Below, piece by piece: positions 53,222 to 62,137 of a stretch of DNA of 64,000 nt. The notes under the pieces are model-generated. The model had not been told where the DNA came from. It did not search any database and saw only the letters and a list, made by a program, of their open reading frames with translations. Origin of the DNA: Gemmatimonadaceae bacterium (GTDB lineage: Bacteria; Gemmatimonadota; Gemmatimonadetes; Gemmatimonadales; Gemmatimonadaceae); assembly GCA_019637445.1 (NCBI GenBank), contig JAHBVS010000001.1, forward strand, positions 1,523,586 to 1,587,585, read 5' to 3'. Positions within the stretch are counted from its first letter, which is position 1. The number at the start of each line of letters is the position of its first letter. Both the position numbers and the translations under genes were made by a program.

Positions 53222-55231
53222 TCAGGGCGCGCCGGATGTCGAGTCTACACTAATGCGCGTCCAGACCAGCGGCGCGTCAAACGCCGGGCCCGCCCGGCGC
53301 ACCCGATACACCGGACGACCAGGAAACGCCCGCGAGGCCTCTGCCTCGCGCCCCGGCATCCAGCGAAGGTAGACGTTGCCGTCACCCGAGACGCGCCACG
53401 GCGCGTACAGCGTGTAGCCGCCAACGTCCTCGGCGATCTCCCGCTCGCAGGAGGGTGGATACCTTAGGCGAGCATCCACTCGCTCTGTGTGATCCGGCGA
53501 GCGACCACTTAGCTCGACGAAGGCCGAGTCGGCCACCAGCGGCAGCAACTGCGACTCGAGCGCCGCGCCCTGCAAGTCTTGCGACAAACCGTAATCAAGG
53601 GCCAACGACAGCCGGCAGGTATCGACGCGTCGGTACAGACGCTCCACTGAGGGCCGCGGGACACCCGCCGCCCAGAGCTGCACCACAATGCGCGCGCCCC
53701 AGCTCTCCTGCACCAGCACCAGCGCGTCACGCACGCCTGCGCGCGCTGAGGCCTCGTCGGGATCGAGCCGCATCGAGTACATATGGTTCGAGTAGGCCGG
53801 GAGACGGACGGCGACGATCGAGAGCGCGGACAACGCCAGGGTTGCGCCAAGGAACACGACCACGCCCCGCCTTGCGTGCCGGCGCTGTGCCGTTCGGCGC
53901 AGCAGCTCACGAAGCCCTCGCGAACTCCACAGGATCAAGGCCGGGTAGGCCGCGAAGAGGAACCGCGGTCCGAGATAGTATCCGTCGTGCCAGTACGCCC
54001 AGTACCCGAGCGCGAGCAGCCCAACCGAGGACAGGAGATAGCGATCCGCGGCGCGCGGCGGCGCCGCGAACCAGAGGCCGAGGACGGCGAAAAGGGTCGA
54101 GGGAAACGGCGACTCAAACAGGTAGGTGCCGAGCTGCGTGACGTAGAGCGCGAGCAGCTCAACGCCGCGCGCGGGAGTGTGTGCGTCGCCCCAAGGCGCC
54201 TCGTGGAACCCGATGGCGTGGCCAGTGCCCCAGAGGAGGTCATAGCCAAACTGCAGCGGGTGGCCCGTGGTCTGCACGTTGACCCAGAACATCAGCGCCA
54301 TCGGGAGTGCGACGCCAACGCCCGAGAGGAGCCAGCCTGCAAACTCCTGCCTGCCGGCCCGCGCGCGCCACGCCAGCCAGGCGCCTGCAGGCAGCGCGAA
54401 CGCGCCCGCATCCAGCGGCCGGATCGTGGCCGCGACACCCAGCGCCAAGCCCGTCGCCAAGCCCCACCACGGGCTCGCGCCCGGGCGCGTCGCCTGCGCC
54501 AAGGCCACCGCGGCCGCCAGGAGCCAAACCAGCGAGGTGGCGTGGTTCATGTGCGAGCCGAACATGAACGCCCCGAACGGTGCCGTCGCGAACAACACGA
54601 GACTCCAGCGGCGAAATCTCTGCGATGCATCCGGTTCGACGGCCAGGAGCAGCGCGTGGAACAGCAGCACACACAGGGCGCCGGCGACGGGACCGACGAT
54701 CCACTCGGCGCCGAGCCACACACCCGGCACCAACATCGCTGGCCCGCCAGGTGGATACTGCCCGTAGGATTTGGCCCCGACGTCGACCCAGTGGAAAATC
54801 GAGTAGAACTCGCGCGGTTCTCGGACTGGCTGGAACAGGTGTCCGGCCGCGTAATCCCGGGCCTGCAGCACGTGCACGATCTCGTCGATCAAGAGCGGTC
54901 GTCCGTCAAACACGACCAGGGCGATACCGGCGTAGAGAACCAGTGCAGCCCCGGCCAGGATTGCCGCGAACCGCCAGTCGCGCGCGTTGTCTCCAGACGG
55001 CGCGACCCCGGACAGCTCCGGCGGACTGGCCTCTGCAACCGGAGCCCCGGCCTCTCGACGGGCGGACAGATACCACCCGAGGGCGCCCAAGCCGGCACAA
55101 AGGCCAAAGCCAGATCCCCAGTCCAACCACCGGGCGAAGAACTCCGGGTCACGCTCGCCGCCGGGAATCCACTCGGCCAGCGGCAGCACGCCGAGCAGGA
55201 CAAAGAGCGCCGCGACTAGTCTCGAGACCAC
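53222..55231 (-). CDS. GT-C type membrane glycosyltransferase-like protein
   Basis: 669 residues with about eleven to twelve membrane helices. The first external loop contains LLIDEIVHVLQARDYAAG, with the acidic Asp-Glu pair that marks GT-C catalytic loops, and KSYGQYPPGGPAM follows, a block common in these proteins. The C-terminal 200 residues are a soluble domain. It probably transfers sugar from a polyprenyl phosphate on the outer face of the inner membrane; substrate unknown. It overlaps the mnmG stop by 16 nt. Confidence 0.72.
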   Translation of the reverse strand: MVSRLVAALFVLLGVLPLAEWIPGGERDPEFFARWLDWGSGFGLCAGLGALGWYLSARREAGAPVAEASPPELSGVAPSGDNARDWRFAAILAGAALVLYAGIALVVFDGRPLLIDEIVHVLQARDYAAGHLFQPVREPREFYSIFHWVDVGAKSYGQYPPGGPAMLVPGVWLGAEWIVGPVAGALCVLLFHALLLAVEPDASQRFRRWSLVLFATAPFGAFMFGSHMNHATSLVWLLAAAVALAQATRPGASPWWGLATGLALGVAATIRPLDAGAFALPAGAWLAWRARAGRQEFAGWLLSGVGVALPMALMFWVNVQTTGHPLQFGYDLLWGTGHAIGFHEAPWGDAHTPARGVELLALYVTQLGTYLFESPFPSTLFAVLGLWFAAPPRAADRYLLSSVGLLALGYWAYWHDGYYLGPRFLFAAYPALILWSSRGLRELLRRTAQRRHARRGVVVFLGATLALSALSIVAVRLPAYSNHMYSMRLDPDEASARAGVRDALVLVQESWGARIVVQLWAAGVPRPSVERLYRRVDTCRLSLALDYGLSQDLQGAALESQLLPLVADSAFVELSGRSPDHTERVDARLRYPPSCEREIAEDVGGYTLYAPWRVSGDGNVYLRWMPGREAEASRAFPGRPVYRVRRAGPAFDAPLVWTRISVDSTSGAP

Positions 55232-57123
55232 TGGCCCAGCTCGAACACGAGATTCTGGAGGTCGGCCGGGCTCACGCCAGGGATGCTGGCCGCCTCGGCG
55301 AGCGTTGCGGGCCGGCGCAGCGCGAGCTTCTGCCGCGCCTCGACGCTGACGGAGCGCAGCCGCTCGTACGGCGCGTCCGCGGGAAGCCGGTGCGCGCCCA
55401 TCCGCTGCAGGCGTTCGGCGGCCACGCGCTCGCGCCGGAAGTAGCCCGCGTACTTGATCTCGAGGTCGGCGCTGAGCACGGCTTCGGGGCTAAGGCTGCC
55501 GCCCACGCCCGCAGCAGCGAATAAGTCGCGCATCGAGACTTTTTGCCGTCGGGCCACCTCGATGATCGGCACAGCGTGCGCGAGGGCCCGCTCCCCCGCG
55601 ACCAGCAGCGCGTCGGCGGCCTGGTCGGGGGTGATGCTGGTAGACTCCGCGAGCGCGCGCGCCCGTGCCTCGTCTCCAAGGCGTCGCTCGATGACTCGAC
55701 GCTCGGGCCCATCGAACAGGTCCAGGTCGAGGGCGGTCGGTGCGAGCCGCTGGACGGCATTGTCCTGCCGCACCGTGAGCCGGAACTCGGAACGCGACGT
55801 GAACAGCCGATATGGCTCGTCGACTCCCCGCGTCACCAGATCATCCACGAGCACGCCGATGTAGGACGTCTCGCGACCGAACACCACAGGGTCCGCGTCT
55901 AGCGCGTAGGCGCCGGCGTTCAGTCCGGCGACGACCCCTTGCCCGCCCGCCTCCTCGTAGCCGGTGGTTCCATTGATCTGGCCCGCGAGGAACAGGCCCG
56001 GCACCGTGCGAACCGCGAGGCGGCGATCCAACTGCGTGGGTGGGACGAAGTCGTACTCAATGGCGTAGCCCGCCCGGGTCATCTCGACCGCCTCGAGGCC
56101 AGGCACTCGCCGCAGCATCGCCAACTGGGCGTCGACCGGCAGCGACGTCGAGAGCCCGTTCACATAGAGCTCCGGGGTGTCGAGTCCCTCGGGCTCCAGG
56201 AACACTTGGTGCCGCTCGGCGTCCGGGAAGCGCACGATCTTGTCTTCGATGCTGGGGCAGTAGCGAGGCCCGCGTGTGCCGATGGCACCGCCATACATCG
56301 CGGAGTCCTCGAGGCGCTCACGCACCACGGCCTTGGCGGCCTCCTCCGCGTAGGTAATCCAACAGGGAAGCTGCGCCGGATGGCGTGTGTGCGACCCGTC
56401 GCGCCGCGGGCGGTCCCAGCGTGCCGACCAGGAGAAGTCGAACAGCTCGACTTCACTGTCCTGCCGTTCGAGCTGCGCGTAGTCCACGCTGCGACCGTCG
56501 ATGCGTGGGGGAGTCCCCGTCTTGAAGCGTGCGGTCTCGACGCCCAGCTCCGCGAACTGCTCCGCCAGTACCGTGGTTGCCGCCTCGCCCGCGCGGCCGC
56601 CGCTGACGGCGTGGGTCGTCCCGATATGGATGCGCCCGCGCAAAAAGGTGCCGGTGGTGATCACAACCGCGCGCGCGGAGATGCGCGTACCCTCGGTAGT
56701 CTCGACACCCGCCATCTCGCCGCCTGCGCCAAGAAGCAGTCGCGCCGCGCTCCCCTGCACGAGGCGGAGCCGCGGCACCTGCTCCAGCAACCGTCGCATT
56801 GCGCGGCGATACAGGCCGCGGTCGGCCTGCGATCGCGGTGCCCACACGGCCGGCCCCTTTCCGCGGTTCAGCATCCGGAACTGAATGGTGGCCAGGTCGG
56901 TGGCCTGCGCCATCACGCCGCCGAGCGCATCGATCTCGCGGATGACCGTGCCCTTGGCAATGCCGCCCATGGCCGGATTGCAGCTCAGCTGACCGATGGT
57001 CTCGAGCGACGTGGTCAGGAGCACGACGCGTGCCCCGCGGCGCGCCGCGGCCGTGGCCGCCTCGCATCCCGCGTGGCCACCGCCGATGACGATGACGTCT
57101 GTGTCGTGCGCCTGCGAAGGCAT
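55216..57123 (-). CDS. mnmG: tRNA uridine-5-carboxymethylaminomethyl synthesis enzyme MnmG
   Basis: 635 residues. N-terminal FAD site VIGGGHAGCEAATAAARRGARV and the GIAKG-like loop PAMGGIAKGTVIREIDALGG are diagnostic. NADH-binding middle domain and helical C-terminal domain follow (RPATLAEAASIPGVSPADLQNLV). It works with MnmE on tRNA wobble uridine. Unlike many genomes it is not followed by rsmG; a GT-C gene and a SIMPL gene lie between it and parA. Confidence 0.96.
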   Translation of the reverse strand: MPSQAHDTDVIVIGGGHAGCEAATAAARRGARVVLLTTSLETIGQLSCNPAMGGIAKGTVIREIDALGGVMAQATDLATIQFRMLNRGKGPAVWAPRSQADRGLYRRAMRRLLEQVPRLRLVQGSAARLLLGAGGEMAGVETTEGTRISARAVVITTGTFLRGRIHIGTTHAVSGGRAGEAATTVLAEQFAELGVETARFKTGTPPRIDGRSVDYAQLERQDSEVELFDFSWSARWDRPRRDGSHTRHPAQLPCWITYAEEAAKAVVRERLEDSAMYGGAIGTRGPRYCPSIEDKIVRFPDAERHQVFLEPEGLDTPELYVNGLSTSLPVDAQLAMLRRVPGLEAVEMTRAGYAIEYDFVPPTQLDRRLAVRTVPGLFLAGQINGTTGYEEAGGQGVVAGLNAGAYALDADPVVFGRETSYIGVLVDDLVTRGVDEPYRLFTSRSEFRLTVRQDNAVQRLAPTALDLDLFDGPERRVIERRLGDEARARALAESTSITPDQAADALLVAGERALAHAVPIIEVARRQKVSMRDLFAAAGVGGSLSPEAVLSADLEIKYAGYFRRERVAAERLQRMGAHRLPADAPYERLRSVSVEARQKLALRRPATLAEAASIPGVSPADLQNLVFELGQWSRD

Positions 57124-57163
57124 CCGCCTAATCTACTGGGACGCCAATCACCGGAGTCCCTGG

Positions 57164-57454
57164 ATGCCGCTCGCCCTCGTTGCCGACGCCCCGACGCTGT
57201 TCATCCGCAAGGAGGCGTTCGAACGCGCCCAGCTCACGCGCGCGGCGATCGACCAATGGTTGAACCTCACCGACGAGGAGTTTCGCGTGGAGGGTGTGCT
57301 ACTGGCGATCGGTCCGATCTACGACGCGGACGCACTTCAGGCCCTCGTCAACGCGCTGGAAGACAAGGGCCTGGAGTACTTCGATGACTTCTTCGAGCTG
57401 CCCGGCAACTGGCCCGCGTGGCTGCATCTCCACGCGATGGGTGCGCGCGGCTAG
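57164..57454 (+). CDS. Small hypothetical protein
   Basis: 96 residues from the ATG at 57164, with GGAG at 57153-57156. It is acidic (LNLTDEEFRVEGVLLAI, LEDKGLEYFDDFFELPG), predicted mostly alpha/beta, with no cysteine and no membrane segment. No family recognised. It is divergent from mnmG (40-nt gap), so promoter elements are shared in a very short space. Confidence 0.65.
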   Translation: MPLALVADAPTLFIRKEAFERAQLTRAAIDQWLNLTDEEFRVEGVLLAIGPIYDADALQALVNALEDKGLEYFDDFFELPGNWPAWLHLHAMGARG

Positions 57455-57466
57455 TTCGCGTCCGCG

Positions 57467-58312
57467 CTAGTTCAGGTACTTCCGGAACCAACCGATCGTC
57501 TCGGGCCAGGCCTTCCGCGCAGCATCCGCGTTCGCCGCCTGCTCCTGCGCTCGAAGGAAGCCGTGCCCGGCGCCGGCGTACACGTGCTGGGCGAATGTGC
57601 CGCCCGTCGCGCGCAGCGTGGAATCAGCACGCGCAATCGTGGCATTCACGCGCTGGTCGTTCTCGCCATAAAGCCCGAGCACGGGTACGCGCACCTTGGC
57701 AAGGTCCGCAGCGTCCGGTGAGGAGCCGTAATACACGACGGCGGCCTTGAGTCCCGGCGCATCGAAGACCGCGTGATTGAACGAAGCGCTGCCGCCCCAG
57801 CAGTAGCCGACCACGCCGTAGGCCTTCTTCGCCGCGGGAAGACTCATCCCGTAGGCCGCCACTGCCGCCACCATCGCGTTCATCTTTTCAGGCGTGACGT
57901 TGCGGATCATCGTGCGCGCCTGGTCCCATGGCAGCGAGTCCGTGGTGGCGCCGCCTCGTTCCGCCGACAGCAGGTCCGGCGCGACAGCGATGTAGCCATC
58001 GGCGGCGAGCTGGTCGGCGACGCCACGCACCCAGCCCGAGAGGCCGAATATCTCGTGAATCACCACGACGACCGGTGCGTTGTCCCGACGCTCGGGATAG
58101 ACCACCCACGTGGCGATGGAATCTGCGGCTCCGGCGGAGGTGGGAACCATCGCCCACTCCGCGTGCCGCGGGCTGCTCTGCAGGCGCTCGGCCACGGTGG
58201 CGGCGCCAGCGGGGACGCCGCTGCCTTGCTGGCCGGCGGTCGCGCTCTGCACGACGCAAGCAGTGGTAGCGATCAACAGCGGGAACAGGACGGTGGCGGT
58301 GTCACGGCGCAT
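57467..58312 (-). CDS. Dienelactone-hydrolase family lipoprotein or exported hydrolase
   Basis: 281 residues. The signal sequence ends LIATTACVV, a possible lipobox with Cys near residue 19. The alpha/beta-hydrolase core follows: VVVVIHEIFGLSGWVRGVAD, nucleophile Cys in GYCWGGSAS, and the Asp region LGLYGENDQRV with His in GAGHGFLR. A Cys nucleophile is normal for dienelactone hydrolases. The substrate is unlikely to be dienelactone; family members hydrolyse varied esters. It acts in the envelope. A GC-rich hairpin separates it from the upstream desaturase gene. Confidence 0.85.
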   Translation of the reverse strand: MRRDTATVLFPLLIATTACVVQSATAGQQGSGVPAGAATVAERLQSSPRHAEWAMVPTSAGAADSIATWVVYPERRDNAPVVVVIHEIFGLSGWVRGVADQLAADGYIAVAPDLLSAERGGATTDSLPWDQARTMIRNVTPEKMNAMVAAVAAYGMSLPAAKKAYGVVGYCWGGSASFNHAVFDAPGLKAAVVYYGSSPDAADLAKVRVPVLGLYGENDQRVNATIARADSTLRATGGTFAQHVYAGAGHGFLRAQEQAANADAARKAWPETIGWFRKYLN

Positions 58313-58343
58313 CGCAGCAGCTCCTGGGAGTCGGGAACGAAAG

Positions 58344-58371
58344 ACGGGGGACGGCCGCGGCCGCCCCCCGT
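58344..58371 (-). terminator. GC-rich hairpin after the desaturase gene
   Basis: ACGGGGGACGGC (58344-58355) and GCCGCCCCCCGT (58360-58371) form a 12-bp stem with one imperfection and a 4-nt loop. On the minus strand it is followed by CTTTCGTT. It is probably a weak terminator for the desaturase gene and lies 31 nt before the hydrolase start. Confidence 0.5.
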
Positions 58372-58402
58372 AGAACGCACTGCGCCCCGTTGGTGTTCGC
58401 GC

Positions 58403-59593
58403 CTACGCGGGCGAGGCCTGCAGCTCTGGGAAGAGCTCGATGCTCATGCGTTCGGCCAGCATCTGGCGAACGCGGGCGACAATCTCATCCGTCGACGGCG
58501 AGTCGGCATACACGCGAAGTACCTGTGTTCGAATTTCCGCGGCGCTCGGCAAATGCGGGAGCTGTGGCAGATGCTCCTGCAGTTCGTGCCAGGCTTCCTC
58601 GGCGCGCGCCTGCTTCGCGGCAAGACGCGCCCGCAACTCGCGCACCTTCGGGTGCGCGTCAAACGCCTCGCGTGCGTGTGCGACCGCAGAGGCGGCCTCG
58701 GCGCGCTTGGCCGCATACTGCTCGGCGAGCTGTCGGGAGACACGCTCCAGGACGGCCGCGCCGACGCGGCGCTCGTTGCGCACGACCTCCGCCGGTGGCT
58801 CGCCGAGATCCCACACGACACCGCACCACGACAGCGCCTTCAGCACGTAGTAGGTCGGGTCGATCTCGTACCAACGGAACCCCTGACGGGTCGACCGCTG
58901 ATACGCGTGATGGTTGTTGTGCCAGCCCTCGCCCAGCGTGATGACCGCGAGCCACCAGTTGTTGCGCGAGGTGTCGCCGGTGACGTAGCGCTGCGAGCCG
59001 TGCACGTGCGCCAGCGAGTTGATGAAGAAGGTGCCGTGGTACAACACGACGGTGCTGAGGAAGAACCCGATGAACAGACCCGGCCAGCCGTCGATCAGAA
59101 AGCAGCCAATCGCCAGCACGATGGCGGGCAGGAGCTGGTGCTTGTCGAGGAAGCGCAGCTCGGGATACTTCACGAGGTCCGGCACGTCCTCGACGCGCGT
59201 GCTGTCGTGCTTGGCGTCGAAGATCCAGCCGAGGTGCGAGTACCAGAAGCCGCGGTGCAGCGGCGAATGCACATCCTCTTCCTGATCCGAGTGGCGGTGG
59301 TGGTGCCGATGCAATGCGGCCCACCAGAGGACGGACTTCTGCGCCGAACTCTGGGCGAGGAAGGCAAACAGGAACTGGCCGAGCCGCGACGTCTTGAAGG
59401 AGCGGTGCGAGAAGTAGCGGTGGTAGCCGGCCGTGACACCGAACATCCGCACCACATAAAGCGTGATCGCCATGATCACGGACGTCATCGTGACGCCGCT
59501 CCAGAATGCCGCCAACGGGGCAAGGTGGACGAACACGAAGGCGATCGTGTTCGGATAGATGATGTCGTCGTGGTACTCGGCGGTCTGGCTCAC
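58403..59593 (-). CDS. Acyl-CoA-type fatty acid desaturase with C-terminal extension
   Basis: 396 residues, membrane-embedded. Three His boxes are intact: HRYFSHRSF (about 58-66), LHRHHHRHSD (about 95-104) and HNNHHAYQ (about 237-244). This is the stearoyl-CoA-desaturase-like group, introducing cis double bonds to adjust membrane fluidity. After residue 260 it has about 130 residues of Ala/Glu/Arg-rich, coiled-coil-like sequence (AKRAEAASAVAHAREAF, AAKQARAEEAWHELQEHL) beyond the usual end. Confidence 0.9.
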   Translation of the reverse strand: MSQTAEYHDDIIYPNTIAFVFVHLAPLAAFWSGVTMTSVIMAITLYVVRMFGVTAGYHRYFSHRSFKTSRLGQFLFAFLAQSSAQKSVLWWAALHRHHHRHSDQEEDVHSPLHRGFWYSHLGWIFDAKHDSTRVEDVPDLVKYPELRFLDKHQLLPAIVLAIGCFLIDGWPGLFIGFFLSTVVLYHGTFFINSLAHVHGSQRYVTGDTSRNNWWLAVITLGEGWHNNHHAYQRSTRQGFRWYEIDPTYYVLKALSWCGVVWDLGEPPAEVVRNERRVGAAVLERVSRQLAEQYAAKRAEAASAVAHAREAFDAHPKVRELRARLAAKQARAEEAWHELQEHLPQLPHLPSAAEIRTQVLRVYADSPSTDEIVARVRQMLAERMSIELFPELQASPA

Positions 59594-59664
59594 GGGGCAG
59601 TCAGCTGAAAAGCGATGGGGAGCGAACGTCTAGACAATCTAAGACGGTTTGGGCCAAATCCGTG

Positions 59665-60645
59665 TCACGCGAAAGCGGACAACCATGACGTCACGTGGGA
59701 TTCCATGAAATAGGTAGGGCCGAACGGGCTGCCGCCGACCCAGCCCACGTGTCCGCCTGCGCCGGTGAAGCTCGGGTGCAGGGCGGGGTTCGCGGCCGCT
59801 ACCGTGCGGACCCGGTCGAGCACCTGCCGTGGCAGAAAGGGGTCGTTCTCTGCCGAGAAGAGAAGCGTGGGAACGCGAACCCGGTCCAGGAACGGCAAGG
59901 AACTGCTCCTGGCGTAGTAATCGTCCGCGCCGGCAAACCCGTGCACCGGGGCCGTAAACGCATCGTCGAATTCCCAGAAGCTTCGTGCCGCCAGCATCCG
60001 CGGACCCACTACAGGAAGGGTCGGATGCCGCTGGAGGGCCTTGAGCGCCTTCGCCTGCAGTTGGCGCACGAAATGGCGCACGTAGACCCGGGAGAATCCA
60101 TGATTCAGGTGCGCCGAACCCTCCGCGAGATCAAACGGCGTCGAGACCGCGGCCGCCGCCCGCAACTCGGGTGGGACGCCAGTCCCCTGCTCGCCCAGCC
60201 ACTTGAGCAAGACGTTCGCGCCGAGCGACACCCCCACCACGACGATAGGCCGCCCGGGCTGCTCCGCCGCCAGCCGTCGCAGAAAGAGGTCGGTATCGGT
60301 GGTCTCTCCCGAGTGATACATCCGGGGGGCCGCCGGCACGCGGCCGTCGCAGGTGCGGAAGATGAGCATCGCTGCGCCCCAGCCTCGCTGCCTCGCCTCG
60401 TGCATGAGGGCCTGCGCATAGGTGGACCGAACCGTGCCCTCGAGCCCGTGCAGGATCGCCAGTATCGGGGCTTCAGCGCGCGCTGCGTCCACGCGGGCGA
60501 CACTGACCGAATCGCCGTCGGGTGTGTCCCAGCGCTCGATGCGCTCGCCGGCCGGCGGGACGCGCCGGAGCAGCTTGCCGTAGATGGTGGGCAGGTGGGG
60601 GCCGGGCAGCCACCACGCGGGCCGGAAGTCGGATTGGTGCGTCAC
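59665..60645 (-). CDS. YheT-type alpha/beta hydrolase
   Basis: 326 residues from a GTG at 60645; the frame is open to 60726 but that would leave only 2 nt to the divergent gene. N-terminal WWLPGPHLPTIYG is the YheT/ABHD1-3 family signature. The nucleophile elbow is GVSLGANVLLKW, and the acid Asp (LFSAENDPFLP) and His (GAGGHVGWVGG) complete the triad. It is probably an intracellular or membrane-associated esterase or acyltransferase. Substrate unknown. Confidence 0.83.
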   Translation of the reverse strand: MTHQSDFRPAWWLPGPHLPTIYGKLLRRVPPAGERIERWDTPDGDSVSVARVDAARAEAPILAILHGLEGTVRSTYAQALMHEARQRGWGAAMLIFRTCDGRVPAAPRMYHSGETTDTDLFLRRLAAEQPGRPIVVVGVSLGANVLLKWLGEQGTGVPPELRAAAAVSTPFDLAEGSAHLNHGFSRVYVRHFVRQLQAKALKALQRHPTLPVVGPRMLAARSFWEFDDAFTAPVHGFAGADDYYARSSSLPFLDRVRVPTLLFSAENDPFLPRQVLDRVRTVAAANPALHPSFTGAGGHVGWVGGSPFGPTYFMESHVTSWLSAFA

Positions 60646-60728
60646 TCGTGACTCGGTAGATTCCACGCGTCGGCGCGCGTGCGGAGCCACACGGCATCCG
60701 CACGCGAGCAATATCGGGGGGTGCACGG

Positions 60729-61088
60729 GTGGAAGTGCAGGTCTTCGGGACCCAAAAGAGCCAGGACACGCGGCGGGCGCTTCGATTCTGGAGCGAGCGG
60801 CGGGTGCGGGTGCACTTCGTGAACCTCCAGGAGCGCGCCGCCAGCAAGGGCGAGCTGCAGCGCTTCGTGCAGAAGTTCGGCCTCACGCCGTTGATCGACA
60901 AAGCCTCCCGGCGCTACCAGGACCTCGGTTTGTCGGTTGCCCGGCTTTCGGATGAGCGATGGCTGCAGACGTTGGTCGATGAGCCCCTGCTGCTCGCGCA
61001 GCCCCTCACGAGGTGGGGGGCCAAGCTGACCGTCGGCGTGCGCGAGGATGAGTGGCGCGGCTGGGTCGAGGCGGCGCGAAGCGGATGA
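60729..61088 (+). CDS. ArsC/Spx-family-like protein without cysteine
   Basis: 119 residues, GTG start. Its fold signature FGTQKSQDTRRALRFWSERRVRVHFVNL is ArsC/Spx-like, but the position of the redox Cys is Ser/Gln and the protein contains no cysteine at all, so arsenate reductase activity is excluded by the usual mechanism. C-terminal LLLAQPLTRWGAKLTVG fits the family's last strand. It is translationally coupled (ATGA) to the TerC gene. Confidence 0.8.
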   Translation: MEVQVFGTQKSQDTRRALRFWSERRVRVHFVNLQERAASKGELQRFVQKFGLTPLIDKASRRYQDLGLSVARLSDERWLQTLVDEPLLLAQPLTRWGAKLTVGVREDEWRGWVEAARSG

Positions 61089-62080
61089 TCCTGATCTGGA
61101 TGGGCTTCCTGGCGTTTGTCGGCGTCATACTGGCGCTGGACCTTGGTGTGTTCAACAAGACGCCGCATGCCCCGTCACTGAAGGAAGCACTGCTGTTCAC
61201 GCTGGGCACGGTGATCCTGGCCCTCGGCTTTGCGTCGTTCATCTACGGCGCATACAACGGGCATTGGCTCGGACTGGGTGCGGGCGTGGACGCCGTGGAC
61301 CAGCAAGTGAACGACGGTCGCCTCGCCGCAGTGAAGTTCCTCACGGGCTACGTCGTCGAGCTGTCGCTGTCGATGGACAACGTGTTCGTGATCGCGTTGA
61401 TCTTCCAGCACCTGCGTGTGCCGGACATCTATCAGCACCGCGTCCTGTTCTGGGGGATCCTCGGCGCGCTCGGCATGCGCGGCGCGATGATCGGCGTCGG
61501 GGCGCAGCTCGTGGCTCGCTATCACTGGATCCTCTACTTCTTCGGCGCCTTCCTGGTCGTCACGGCGGTTCGGATGCTGTGGCGCAAGGAAGAGGAGGAG
61601 GAGGCGGAAGTCGAGAGCGCGGTGGTGCGGTTCCTACGCCGACACTTCCCGGTGACGGATCGTTTTCACGAGCACGCGTTCCTCGTCGAGCTCAATGGGC
61701 GCAAGTTCCTCACGCCGCTTGCCGTGACGCTGGTGCTGGTCGAGACAACGGACCTCATCTTCGCGGTGGATTCGATTCCGGCGATCTTCGCGATCACGGC
61801 GGATCCGTTCCTGGTGTTCACCTCGAACGTGTTCGCCATTCTTTGCCTGCGGTCCCTCTACTTCGGATTGGCCGGACTCATCCAGAAGTTCCGCTACCTG
61901 AACATCTCGTTGGCCCTGGTGCTGGGCTTGGTTGGCGTGAAGATGCTCGGCATGAAGTGGATCAAGGGCTGGCTGGGGGACGACACCAACTTCTGGCTCC
62001 TCGCCCTGATCTTTGGAATCCTCTTGGGCGGCGGGCTCGCCAGCTGGCTGGCGGATCGTCGCGCCGCGGCCCGCGCCTAG
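61085..62080 (+). CDS. TerC-family membrane protein
   Basis: 331 residues from the ATG at 61085 inside the preceding stop. It has about nine membrane helices. Conserved acidic positions are within ILALDLGVF, ELSLSMDNVFVI and TDLIFAVDSIPAIFAIT. A cytoplasmic loop has an acidic run (KEEEEEAEVE). The family is linked to tellurite resistance and metal (manganese) efflux or metalation of exported enzymes. A 13-mer repeat follows the stop. Confidence 0.92.
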   Translation: MILIWMGFLAFVGVILALDLGVFNKTPHAPSLKEALLFTLGTVILALGFASFIYGAYNGHWLGLGAGVDAVDQQVNDGRLAAVKFLTGYVVELSLSMDNVFVIALIFQHLRVPDIYQHRVLFWGILGALGMRGAMIGVGAQLVARYHWILYFFGAFLVVTAVRMLWRKEEEEEAEVESAVVRFLRRHFPVTDRFHEHAFLVELNGRKFLTPLAVTLVLVETTDLIFAVDSIPAIFAITADPFLVFTSNVFAILCLRSLYFGLAGLIQKFRYLNISLALVLGLVGVKMLGMKWIKGWLGDDTNFWLLALIFGILLGGGLASWLADRRAAARA

Positions 62081-62091
62081 TGCTTGCGCCC

Positions 62092-62126
62092 AACGCTCGC
62101 GTCTAACGCTCGCGTCAAACGCTCGC
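62092..62126. repeat. 13-bp tandem repeat (AACGCTCGCGTCT/A), about 2.7 copies
   Basis: Units at 62092-62104 (AACGCTCGCGTCT), 62105-62117 (AACGCTCGCGTCA) and a partial unit 62118-62126 (AACGCTCGC). It sits in the 57-bp gap between convergent terC and tag genes. Confidence 0.7.
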
Positions 62127-62137
62127 TCGGCGGCGCC

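Noticed and set aside
53783-55219. A 478-codon plus-strand frame
   Set aside because: Antisense to the GT-C gene; translation is Arg/Gln-rich without any domain.
57773-59608. A 611-codon plus-strand frame
   Set aside because: Antisense to the hydrolase and the desaturase, both of which have intact catalytic motifs.
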